The position numbers and the translations under genes are program-made. The notes under the pieces were generated by a model. It saw nothing but the letters and a program-made list of their open reading frames with translations. It was not told where the DNA came from and ran no database searches. DNA of 15,388 nt from Candidatus Poseidoniaceae archaeon (GTDB taxonomy: Archaea; Thermoplasmatota; Poseidoniia; Poseidoniales; Poseidoniaceae), in contig JAQXFL010000183.1 in assembly GCA_029250345.1 (NCBI GenBank), positions 1 through 15,388 on the forward strand, in the 5' to 3' direction. Positions within the stretch are counted from its first letter, which is position 1, and every line of letters begins with the position of its first letter. Below, piece after piece: positions 4,913-12,352 of this stretch.

Positions 4913-6433
4913 ATGGTTGACCGTAGAATGATGACACAGTCGACATTACAGGCGTTTTCCAAACTCCTCAATCTACGCAGCCTCGCGCCAGACAGAGACA
5001 CTGTTGGCATGTCTGATCACATGATCAAACATTTTTTGTCTATCGATGCACATCTTAGCATGGCCATTGAGGAAGCAAATGAACGGCAAAAAGTACTCAG
5101 TGGCGAGTTCGGCATGGAAATGATGTCTCTTCCAGAATCTGAACTGGTGCCAATCCTGCAAGCGGATTTCATTAATTTCTACGCACCTGCGACCGTCAAT
5201 CCTTACGTCGCACTTGCAGCTTGCGGGCCATGGATCGTCACTGCTCACGGCGCGGTACTCCACGATAACGGCGGATACGGTATGCTCGGAAGCGGGCATG
5301 GCCCAGACAAGGTCATCAACGCTATGTCACAAAACTGGGTTATGGCGAATGTGATGACGCCATCCTACAGCCACAAGCGCCTTGCAACCCGTTTGCAAAA
5401 GGAATTGGGTTACACGCGAGGCTCCTGCCCTTTTACACGTTTTATCTGCATGAACAGCGGTTCAGAATCGGTCACAGTTAGCCTTCGCATCGCTGATGTA
5501 AATGCACGAAAAATGACCGGCCCTGGTGGCCCCCATGAAGGTAAAGAAATCAAACTCATGGCCGTTGAAAAGGCATTCCATGGCCGTACCGACCGCCCAG
5601 CACAGATTTCTCATTCCTGCAAATCTTCCTATGACAAAAATCTCGCAACCTTCCGAGACCGTGACAACCTCATTCTCGTCCCAGCAAATGATGTGAGCGC
5701 ATTGGAGAAAGCATTCGAAGATGCTGATAAAGAAGGTGTATTCATCGAACTTATGGCAATCGAACCGGTTCAAGGTGAAGGTAACCCGGGCTCGTGTGTA
5801 GAACGCTCGTTCTATGATGCTGCTCGACGACTCACTTTGGAACATGGCTCAATGTTACTGGTCGACTCGATCCAAGCAGGGATTCGAGGGCAAGGGTGCC
5901 TTTCCATCATTGACTACGAGGGTTTCCAAGATGCTGAATGCCCTGACTTGGAAACATGGTCGAAAGCACTTAACGCTGGTCAATACCCACTTTCCGTTCT
6001 TGGTCTCAACGAACGAGCCTCTGAGAATTATGTTGTCGGCATCTACGGCAACACGATGACGACCAATCCGCGTGCGCTGGAAACTGCATGCGCTGTGCTT
6101 GATCTCATCACGCCAGAATTGCGTTCAAACATTCGAGATCGAGGCGACGAGTTTGTCGAAAAACTCAATTCACTCGCCGAGGAAATGCCCGGCATCATCA
6201 CACAAGTACAGGGTACAGGTCTACTGCTCAGTGCAGAACTTGAGCCAAGCCAATTCCCAGTCGTAGGTTTTGACGCTGTGGAAACATGGTGCCGTAAGCA
6301 CGGCCTCGGTGTAATTCACGGAGGCACGAATGCTCTCAGATTCACACCACACTTCAACATAACATCTGCTGAAATCGATGCGATTATTGATATTGTGCGA
6401 GATGCTCTCACACACTTCCAACAACATTCATGA
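4913..6433 (+). CDS. Divergent class III (PLP-dependent) aminotransferase
   Basis: The 506-aa protein follows the fold-type I class III aminotransferase pattern: MNSGSES (180-186) for the cofactor phosphate, AFHGRT (221-226), IEPVQGEG (283-290), Asp318 for the pyridine nitrogen in LLVDSIQAG, and the Schiff-base Lys351 in TWSKALNAGQYPLS. The usual DEVQTG is changed to DSIQAG and the usual KxxGGG/GQ stretch reads SKALNAGQ. This separates it from standard ornithine, acetylornithine or GABA aminotransferases. It is longer than the usual 400-450 residues, mainly through about 85 N-terminal residues. ATG 4913 fits a leaderless transcript; ATGs at 4928 and 4931 are alternatives. It is divergent from the que operon. 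The substrate cannot be named from sequence. Confidence 0.85.
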   Translation: MVDRRMMTQSTLQAFSKLLNLRSLAPDRDTVGMSDHMIKHFLSIDAHLSMAIEEANERQKVLSGEFGMEMMSLPESELVPILQADFINFYAPATVNPYVALAACGPWIVTAHGAVLHDNGGYGMLGSGHGPDKVINAMSQNWVMANVMTPSYSHKRLATRLQKELGYTRGSCPFTRFICMNSGSESVTVSLRIADVNARKMTGPGGPHEGKEIKLMAVEKAFHGRTDRPAQISHSCKSSYDKNLATFRDRDNLILVPANDVSALEKAFEDADKEGVFIELMAIEPVQGEGNPGSCVERSFYDAARRLTLEHGSMLLVDSIQAGIRGQGCLSIIDYEGFQDAECPDLETWSKALNAGQYPLSVLGLNERASENYVVGIYGNTMTTNPRALETACAVLDLITPELRSNIRDRGDEFVEKLNSLAEEMPGIITQVQGTGLLLSAELEPSQFPVVGFDAVETWCRKHGLGVIHGGTNALRFTPHFNITSAEIDAIIDIVRDALTHFQQHS

Positions 6434-7648
6434 TAACGATGTCACGATATCTTCTCGACTGAATTGCCGTGAAGCATAGTAGGCTGCTAGTGTAGCGTAA
6501 ACCAGTGATGATGCAACCCAAATTACTACATGCTCAGTAATGACGCGATTCATCAAAAGTTCCCTTAGTGCAAGTAATATATTGACGACAGGAATTGCAA
6601 ACCAAAATCCTTCTATTCCATCGAGATTTATGACTTGTGTAAACAACGCAGGGAATAAGATCAGCATCAGGGCGGGAGCGAGTATGCTTCCTGCCTCTTT
6701 TACACTGTGTGAACGCATAGCGAGTGCCAATTCAAACGCAACAACCATAACTGCAAACAGGAGAATTGACAGGACAATGAGACAAACTGAGACGATTGAG
6801 AGTTTTGGCAACCCGATGAAGCTGGACGAGGCAAGATATCCAATTGCAAACAAGAGTCCACAGATTTGCAAAACTACGCCGATTCCGGTGATGGTCGCTA
6901 CAGCCAGCCATTTGCCCATGAGTAACTCAACCCGAGTGCAGGGGAGGCACAGTAACGCTTCCAGTGTTCCACGCTCACGTTCACCTGCAGTCATATCAAT
7001 TGATGGCTGAATGGCGCTTGAATACGTCCAGATGGCCAACACCAACGGAATGAACAATGAGAGCACCATACCTGCTTGCTCTCCAGATGTTGCAACATCT
7101 CCTTGCGCAATATCGCCATCCCAACGTAATGGATCGAGCGTGGCATTCACATCAAGCCCGCCGTCTGAAATACGTTCGCGCACCTCAGAATCTTCCCAGT
7201 CCGATAATGTGGAAAGGAGTCGGAAACGTGCCTCATTGGAGCGTTCGGACGTAGAGAGGTGCAAAATTGCATACGACCACGTATCGTTACGGGAATCAAA
7301 TCTCAATACTGCATCGGTGGAACTGTTTCTAACGCGCTCTAAATCATTGTTCGGTTCAGAAAGACTGGTTACATTCGGCAGGGGCTCAAGCGTAACGGAC
7401 AAACTGACTGCAGATAAATTATCAAGTAATTCACTTGGGAAATCATCACTTTGCACGACAACGTCAAGTTCGAGTGCGTCCAGTTCTGCAGCTTCGGATT
7501 CAAGCAACACCGGGAACAGAATAAACAGTAACGGAAACATGAGGAGCGGAATCACGATAATTGCAATGATGGTCCTCCAGTCACGTGCAAATTCAACCAC
7601 TTCCTTCTTCGCAATGGCGCGTATTCGCCGTCCTCCACCTTCACTCAT
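6428..7648 (-). CDS. ABC-2 type transporter permease (NatB-like)
   Basis: The 406-aa membrane protein has one N-terminal transmembrane segment (about 26-49). An extracytoplasmic domain of roughly 145 residues follows, rich in Ser, Asp and Glu and with several N-x-S/T sequons. A cluster of about five hydrophobic segments lies between 193 and the C terminus. The cytoplasmic coupling signature GERERGTLEALL (222-233) is typical of NatB/ABC-2 exporters. It overlaps the ATPase gene by eight bases, so the two form one exporter. The substrate is unknown; NatAB homologues extrude sodium, but the signature alone does not establish this. Its 3' end overlaps the convergent aminotransferase stop by six bases. 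Confidence 0.88.
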   Translation of the reverse strand: MSEGGGRRIRAIAKKEVVEFARDWRTIIAIIVIPLLMFPLLFILFPVLLESEAAELDALELDVVVQSDDFPSELLDNLSAVSLSVTLEPLPNVTSLSEPNNDLERVRNSSTDAVLRFDSRNDTWSYAILHLSTSERSNEARFRLLSTLSDWEDSEVRERISDGGLDVNATLDPLRWDGDIAQGDVATSGEQAGMVLSLFIPLVLAIWTYSSAIQPSIDMTAGERERGTLEALLCLPCTRVELLMGKWLAVATITGIGVVLQICGLLFAIGYLASSSFIGLPKLSIVSVCLIVLSILLFAVMVVAFELALAMRSHSVKEAGSILAPALMLILFPALFTQVINLDGIEGFWFAIPVVNILLALRELLMNRVITEHVVIWVASSLVYATLAAYYASRQFSREDIVTSLS

Positions 7649-8474
7649 CCTCCGAGCCCCCCATTGTCGTCGCAGGTGTGCGTGGTGTGAAGAGCCGACG
7701 CCACCAACTGCTCAATGCGCTTTCTTTGTCAGCATCTTCAAGCCTCGGCCGTGCTTGATCGAGGGTTAATGAAACGTAAGCTTCTTCGAGACTTTCTGTG
7801 CCGGTCGAGGAAAGAAGTTCAGATGGCGAACCATCAGCACGGATTTCACCGTTGTGAATGATGACGATTCTGTCGCAGACTTGTTGGGCTTCAGCGAGTT
7901 GATGCGTAGAATAAATGACGGTACCACCTTCGTCGCGTAATTGCCTCACCAACGCCCGAACGGTGCGTGCACTGGTTATGTCGAGTCCTGCGGTAGGCTC
8001 ATCCAACAGCAGAATATTCGGCCCATGCGCCAGCGCTCTGAGCAATGCTGTCTTTTGCCGCATACCCCGTGAGAATCCCTTGGTATGGCGACTGAGGTTT
8101 TCCTTCATGTCGAGGTGTTCGGCGAATTTTTCGGTACGCGCCCATGCTACAGCATCGCGGACACCATGCATCCGGCTGTGGTAGCGAATGTTTTCCCATG
8201 CAGTAAGTCGCGAATACAGTCCAGTGGATTCGGGTACGACACCGAGTTCCTGCCGCATTTCTTCTACTGGTTTCCCGTTACTTAGCTCAACGCTACCGTT
8301 CGTTGGCCTGTATACTCCAGCCATGAGCCTCAAGAGTGTAGTTTTACCCGCACCGTTGCTCCCAACAAGACCAACAATTTCACCGGAATGAATGTCAAGG
8401 TCGATTTTTTTGAGTGCTTCGACTTCAGCGAAATTCTTCGTCACCCCACGGATGCTCAGCAACGTAGTCGACAT
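7641..8474 (-). CDS. ABC transporter ATP-binding protein (NatA-like)
   Basis: The 277-aa ATPase has Walker A GSNGAGKTT (38-46) and a PE in place of the usual Q-loop PQ (81-82), as often seen in NatA/CcmA-like exporters. It also has the signature FSRGMRQK (134-141), Walker B ILLLDEPTAG (154-163) and His191 of the H-loop. After the nucleotide-binding domain there is a ~45-residue tail containing WWRRLF. ATG 8474 is favoured by GTGAGTGAT upstream; a GTG at 8486 would overlap the preceding gene. It powers the neighbouring ABC-2 permease at the cytoplasmic membrane face. Confidence 0.9.
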   Translation of the reverse strand: MSTTLLSIRGVTKNFAEVEALKKIDLDIHSGEIVGLVGSNGAGKTTLLRLMAGVYRPTNGSVELSNGKPVEEMRQELGVVPESTGLYSRLTAWENIRYHSRMHGVRDAVAWARTEKFAEHLDMKENLSRHTKGFSRGMRQKTALLRALAHGPNILLLDEPTAGLDITSARTVRALVRQLRDEGGTVIYSTHQLAEAQQVCDRIVIIHNGEIRADGSPSELLSSTGTESLEEAYVSLTLDQARPRLEDADKESALSSWWRRLFTPRTPATTMGGSEDE

Positions 8475-8482
8475 AGTATCAC

Positions 8483-8788
8483 TCACGAGGCACGCCCGTC
8501 TTCAATGGCTGTATTCAAGCCTGGGTATTTTGTCTCAAGTTTACAAGCACGAGAAAGTTGTTGTTTGAGTTCCGCGAATATTTCTCGTTGAGGTACGCCC
8601 ATCTCGACGAGGTTGCCAATCATTGAAAACGCTCCTTGGATTGCGCCGGCATCGAGATATGCTTCATTTGTAATTTGGCGCTTTTGGCGTAGCATGTCTA
8701 AACGGCTTGCTAAGAATTCGACCTCATCACGTATACGTGGCCCGTCAATATGTGGCAGAGCGATGAGGTTGTCAACACAGGTTCGCAT
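8483..8788 (-). CDS. Hypothetical protein, 101 aa, predicted helical
   Basis: The frame lies between methylmalonyl-CoA epimerase and the ABC ATPase, with 23-base and 8-base gaps, so it is very likely expressed as part of the run. The product looks mostly alpha-helical, with heptad-like stretches at about 20-40 (EVEFLASRLDMLRQKRQI) and 66-85. There is no signal peptide or membrane segment. ATG 8788 is the chosen start; a TTG precedes it by one codon. I do not recognise a family. It could be an accessory factor for either neighbour, and nothing in the sequence decides between them. Confidence 0.7.
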   Translation of the reverse strand: MRTCVDNLIALPHIDGPRIRDEVEFLASRLDMLRQKRQITNEAYLDAGAIQGAFSMIGNLVEMGVPQREIFAELKQQLSRACKLETKYPGLNTAIEDGRAS

Positions 8789-8811
8789 CAATCAAATGAC
8801 TCGGAGGAATA

Positions 8812-9243
8812 TTATGATGCTTGCGTAAGTTCAACAAGGACTCCACCGGTAGATTTTGGATGGACAAAGGCGATTGATTTACCGCCTGCACCAGTTCGTG
8901 GAGTTTCATCAATCATCGTGATTCCGTTTGACATGAGATGTTCGATAAGTCCCGTTAAATTACCAACTCTGAAACAAATTTGTTGAACGCCAGGGCCTCG
9001 CTTTGAGAGGAAGCGGCCAATGGGTGTATCCTCGTCCGTGGGCTCTAACAATTCGATTTCTGCTGGGTGTTCGCCCTTCTTTGCCGGTGCTGTTGCAAAG
9101 AAGCGAGTCGTGACGCCCTGGTCTGAAACTAGTTCATCTTCTTGTCCTTCCTTAAGACCCAATAACCTCCAGAATGTGCTCCCCGATTCTAATTGGGGGG
9201 TTGCGATGCCGATATGGTCGATTTGTATTGGGCCAAAATCCAT
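8812..9243 (-). CDS. mce: Methylmalonyl-CoA epimerase (VOC superfamily)
   Basis: The enzyme interconverts the 2S and 2R forms of methylmalonyl-CoA. The 143-aa protein has the two-module VOC layout: the metal ligand His10 in IDHIGIAT, IELLEP around 63-68, and the last metal ligand Glu138 in GGVLVELTQ. The usual HH of the GxHHIA motif is Gln87-Gln88 (GVQQICF). A glutamine at this place also occurs in some annotated actinobacterial homologues, as I recall. A near-perfect ribosome-binding site GAGGTGAT precedes the ATG. It follows the mutase gene by nine bases, which supports the role. Confidence 0.9.
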   Translation of the reverse strand: MDFGPIQIDHIGIATPQLESGSTFWRLLGLKEGQEDELVSDQGVTTRFFATAPAKKGEHPAEIELLEPTDEDTPIGRFLSKRGPGVQQICFRVGNLTGLIEHLMSNGITMIDETPRTGAGGKSIAFVHPKSTGGVLVELTQAS

Positions 9244-9252
9244 TCCATCACC

Positions 9253-10854
9253 TCAAAATCCGCTGGGAGCCATCCATGTTCCAAAGACATCCTTCATGGC
9301 TTGAATAATTTCACCCAATGTGCAGTCATGCTTTACAGCATGGAGGACATGCGGGAATAAATTGTCACCTGATTGAGCAGCGTTACGAACATTATCGAGA
9401 CATTGGTTGACGAGGTCAGCATCACGAGTACTGCGAAGTTTGGACAGTCGTCTGCATTGCTCGTCTCCAACAGTAGGGTCCAATTTCAAAACTTCAGTTT
9501 CAGTATCATCTTCCATGAGCCCATGGTTGACGCCTACAATCAGCCTCGATTCAGATTCAACATCGTTAAGATGCTGATATGCCGCATTATGAATTTCCCT
9601 CTGCTGCCATCCTTGCTCAATAGCCTTTAGAGCTCCGCCTAGAGATTCAATTTTCAGTATTTGCTCCAGGGCCAAGTCGTGGATTCGTTTTGTTAAGGCC
9701 TCAACGTGGTATGAGCCGCCAAGCGGATCGACCACATCAGCCGCACCGCTTTCCTCAGCAATGATTTGTTGTGTGCGGAGTGCTACTGTGGCGGACTTCT
9801 CGGTTGGCAATCCCAATGCTTCATCGTATGAATTCGTGTGAAGGCTTTGTGTCCCCCCGCAAACTGCAGCCAATGCTTGAATCGTCACTCGGGCGATGTT
9901 GTTGAGAGGTTGTTGGGCAGTGAGACTTACGCCGGCAACCTGTGTGTGGAATCTCAGCATAGATGATTTCGGGTTTTTTGGAGAATATCGCTCCGACATC
10001 AGTTCATACCAGAGTGTACGAGCAGCACGGAACTTTGCGGCCTCTTCGAAGAAATCGTTGTGGCAATTGAAGAAGAACGAGAGGCGGGGAGCAAAACTGT
10101 CGACATCCAGTCCTTTATCGACGGCAGCTTCGACATAAGCCAAGGCATTGGCGAGTGTGAAGGCTACTTCTTGAACAGCTGTTGAACCAGCTTCGCGGAT
10201 GTGATATCCAGAGATAGAGATTGTGTTCCAGCGAGGAACATTTGTTGAGCAATATTCGAAGATATCAGTGATGAGTCGCATACTTTGTGCTGGCGGGAAA
10301 ACATATGTTCCTCGGGCGATATATTCCTTGAGGATGTCGTTTTGAATGGTGCCCAATACTTGGTCAGGAGACACACCCTGTTCTTCTCCAACAGCAATAT
10401 ACATGGCGAGAAGAACCATTGCTGGTGCATTAATTGTCATGGATGTGCTGACTTTGTCAAGCGGTATTCCGTCCATAAGTTCGCGCATGTCTGAGAGTGA
10501 AGAAATCGAAACGCCTACTTTCCCGACTTCACCCAATGACATCTCATCATCGGCATCAAGACCGAGTTGTGTTGGGAGGTCGAAGGCAACGGACAAACCC
10601 TTTTGACCTCGTTCGAGCAAGAGTTTGAACCGTTCATTTGTAGCTTTAGCACTTGAGAAGCCTGCGTACTGCCGCATGGTCCACAATCGCGAGCGATACA
10701 TGGTTGAGTGAATCCCTCGTGTATATGGGGGGGAGCCCGCATCACCGAGTTGATTTTCGCTTATTTGAAGATCAGCCAGCGTTTTTGCAGTGCTTTGCAA
10801 TTCAAGATTGAGACCGCTTAGTGTCTTCCAGTCCTCTCTGCGTTGACTGACCAT
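9253..10854 (-). CDS. mcmA: Methylmalonyl-CoA mutase, large (catalytic) subunit, archaeal split type
   Basis: The B12-dependent mutase converts R-methylmalonyl-CoA to succinyl-CoA. The 533-aa product is the TIM-barrel catalytic part: YTRGIHSTMYRSRLWTMRQY begins at about residue 44, SVAFDLPTQLG at about 88, and HTQVAGVSLTAQQPLNN lies near 310. It ends at FGTWMAPSGF with no cobalamin-binding domain (no DxHxxG), as in archaeal two-subunit mutases. The small B12-binding subunit is not in this window. ATG 10854 with GGAGGGT just upstream is preferred; a TTG 42 bases earlier would overlap the FKBP stop. The adjacent epimerase confirms the methylmalonyl-CoA rather than isobutyryl-CoA role. Confidence 0.93.
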   Translation of the reverse strand: MVSQRREDWKTLSGLNLELQSTAKTLADLQISENQLGDAGSPPYTRGIHSTMYRSRLWTMRQYAGFSSAKATNERFKLLLERGQKGLSVAFDLPTQLGLDADDEMSLGEVGKVGVSISSLSDMRELMDGIPLDKVSTSMTINAPAMVLLAMYIAVGEEQGVSPDQVLGTIQNDILKEYIARGTYVFPPAQSMRLITDIFEYCSTNVPRWNTISISGYHIREAGSTAVQEVAFTLANALAYVEAAVDKGLDVDSFAPRLSFFFNCHNDFFEEAAKFRAARTLWYELMSERYSPKNPKSSMLRFHTQVAGVSLTAQQPLNNIARVTIQALAAVCGGTQSLHTNSYDEALGLPTEKSATVALRTQQIIAEESGAADVVDPLGGSYHVEALTKRIHDLALEQILKIESLGGALKAIEQGWQQREIHNAAYQHLNDVESESRLIVGVNHGLMEDDTETEVLKLDPTVGDEQCRRLSKLRSTRDADLVNQCLDNVRNAAQSGDNLFPHVLHAVKHDCTLGEIIQAMKDVFGTWMAPSGF

Positions 10855-10892
10855 GTACCCTCCATGTCGAGGGGCTTCATCAACACTCCCAC

Positions 10893-11399
10893 TCAATCGT
10901 GGTGGTGGCCGTCAGGGCCGTGGACGTGTCCGTGGGACATTTCGTCTTCGGATGCCTCACGCAGTTCAACAATTTCTACCGAAAATGTAAGTGATTGCCC
11001 GGCAAGTGTGTGGTTGAAGTCTGCAGTGACTGCTTCGTCAGATAGTGCAGTAATTGTGAATGGAGATGGGCCATGGGGCATCTGTGCCACCAATTGCATT
11101 CCAACCTCAAGGGATGCTTCTTGTTCAAGCTGCGCAAATTGCGCTCTTGGGATTTCGAGAACTGCTTCGTCATCACGTTCACCATATGCGCGTTCTGAGG
11201 TGAGGGTGAATTCACGATTTTCGCCAACTTTGGCGCCCATGATCTCTTCTTCGAATCCCGGAATCATTTGCTTGTGTCCAACGAGGAAGGTCAAGGGTTC
11301 ACGCCCTTCACTGCTATCAAAAACATCGCCACTGTCAGGCAATGTTCCTTTGTAATGTACGCTTGCTACCATGTTTTCGCTTACTGTTAAATCGGTCAT
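10893..11399 (-). CDS. FKBP-type peptidyl-prolyl cis-trans isomerase, SlyD-like with His-rich tail
   Basis: The 168-aa protein opens with VASVHYKGTL and VFDSSEGREPLTFLVG. GFEEEIMGAKVGE follows (residues 49-61), then an inserted flap-like domain (about 70-125), and the FKBP fold closes with FNHTLAGQSLTFSVEIVEL. This is the SlyD/archaeal FKBP architecture of foldase and chaperone. The C terminus (154-168) contains six histidines (SHGHVHGPDGHHHD), a likely nickel, zinc or cobalt binding tail as in SlyD. AAGGTGAT precedes two tandem ATGs (11402 and 11399); the second has the better spacing. It sits between the disordered basic protein and the mutase gene. Confidence 0.92.
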   Translation of the reverse strand: MTDLTVSENMVASVHYKGTLPDSGDVFDSSEGREPLTFLVGHKQMIPGFEEEIMGAKVGENREFTLTSERAYGERDDEAVLEIPRAQFAQLEQEASLEVGMQLVAQMPHGPSPFTITALSDEAVTADFNHTLAGQSLTFSVEIVELREASEDEMSHGHVHGPDGHHHD

Positions 11400-11403
11400 C
11401 ATA

Positions 11404-12303
11404 TCACCTTCTTGTCGTCATGCGGGAAACTAAATCTCTTAGTTTGTCTGCGACTTCACGAGGAAGAATTTCTTCTTCAACTTTGGATTCAATGAACGAA
11501 AGGGAATCAGAGACTCCAATACGTTCACCCTTTGCCCATACTTGACCGAGCACATTCGAACGATGCTCCTCAGATACTTGATCCGTGTCCAAGATATCCT
11601 TGGCTGCATATTTGTATTCGAGATACTTTTGACGGTTCAACTTCTTTTCTTGCTTTTGTCGGCCGCCACCTTTCTTGTCACCGCGACGTCGGCGTCGGCG
11701 ACGGTCTGTTGACGGTTTGGCTACCGGTGTTTGAATGGTCTTGAAAACATCGTTTCGTGAACCGGAAGATGTTTTGGTTTGAGCAGGAACAATTGCTTCA
11801 ACAGATGTGGATACGGGTGCTGCAGAAACAAATTCAACGGTCGCAGGTGCGGAAGCCAACTGAGTTTCTGGCTTTACGTCTGAGGCAACAACTCTCTGAG
11901 CCTTCGCATTTTCACGGGAGGCTTGAGATTTTCTTCTCAACTCTGCCAGTCGATCCTCTTTCGAAATTTTTTGAGGTGCTGCGGCCTGTTTCTCAACTGA
12001 ATTGGTGAACGTCGGAGCTGTCGTTCCCTTGACCGGTGATGATGCAGTTGGAGCAGTTGCCTTTTGTGACTCTTGTGTGCCAAGCCGCTTGAGTGCCTGA
12101 TCGCGTCGCTTGGCTAAATCATCATGCGCATTTTGCTTATTTTGTTGTGGACGAGGAGTAGGTCGGGCTGCGGGAGCATTGCGGCGTTGAGTCTGAGAAC
12201 GCTCACTCATCCTCTTGTTTCTTTGAGCGCTTGCGTCGCGTGCAAAAGGGTTGAATGGCTCATCTTTTTTCCTACGATCGCCGCTAATGAGTGATTCCCC
12301 CAT
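11404..12303 (-). CDS. Basic, largely disordered protein with a C-terminal conserved-looking domain, 299 aa
   Basis: Residues 1-200 are low in hydrophobics and rich in Arg, Lys, Gln, Ala, Pro, Ser and Thr, which indicates intrinsic disorder. Seven arginines in a row follow (201-207), then a GDKKGGGRQ stretch. From about 221 to 299 comes a folded-looking, mostly helical segment (KYLEYKYAAKDIL ... VWAKGERIGVSDSL ... LRDLVSRM). There is no signal peptide or membrane helix. Such composition suggests nucleic-acid binding, perhaps RNA, but this is inferred from charge only. It is the first gene of a seven-gene run. A TATA box 25 bp before the ATG suggests a leaderless transcript. I do not recognise a named family. 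Confidence 0.82.
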   Translation of the reverse strand: MGESLISGDRRKKDEPFNPFARDASAQRNKRMSERSQTQRRNAPAARPTPRPQQNKQNAHDDLAKRRDQALKRLGTQESQKATAPTASSPVKGTTAPTFTNSVEKQAAAPQKISKEDRLAELRRKSQASRENAKAQRVVASDVKPETQLASAPATVEFVSAAPVSTSVEAIVPAQTKTSSGSRNDVFKTIQTPVAKPSTDRRRRRRRGDKKGGGRQKQEKKLNRQKYLEYKYAAKDILDTDQVSEEHRSNVLGQVWAKGERIGVSDSLSFIESKVEEEILPREVADKLRDLVSRMTTRR

Positions 12304-12324
12304 TACGTGGTCGTTGATGACTCC

Positions 12325-12331
12325 TTAAAAA
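12325..12331 (-). promoter_or_regulatory. TATA box for the FKBP-mutase-ABC operon
   Basis: TTTTTAA on the minus strand is centred at 12328, 25 bp before the first base of the ATG at 12303. There is no ribosome-binding site before that ATG, so the first message of this run is probably leaderless. Confidence 0.55.
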
Positions 12332-12352
12332 CAATTAGCGTCGAAGCAATCA

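Noticed and set aside
7011..7769. Long plus-strand open frame (252 codons) and the neighbouring 156-codon frame at 6540-7010, opposite the ABC permease and the ATPase 3' end
   Set aside because: Serine- and arginine-rich composition typical of antisense frames; no ribosome-binding site or family motif; the opposite strand encodes a clear ABC permease with transmembrane segments and the GERERGTLEALL signature.
9253..10854. Mutase read as truncated because it lacks a B12-binding domain
   Set aside because: Archaeal methylmalonyl-CoA mutases are normally split into a catalytic subunit of this length and a separate small B12 subunit, so the length is normal.
10843..11355. Plus-strand frame of 170 codons opposite the FKBP gene
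   Set aside because: Serine-rich shadow of the FKBP frame with no recognisable domain; the minus strand gives a full SlyD-like protein with a His-rich tail.
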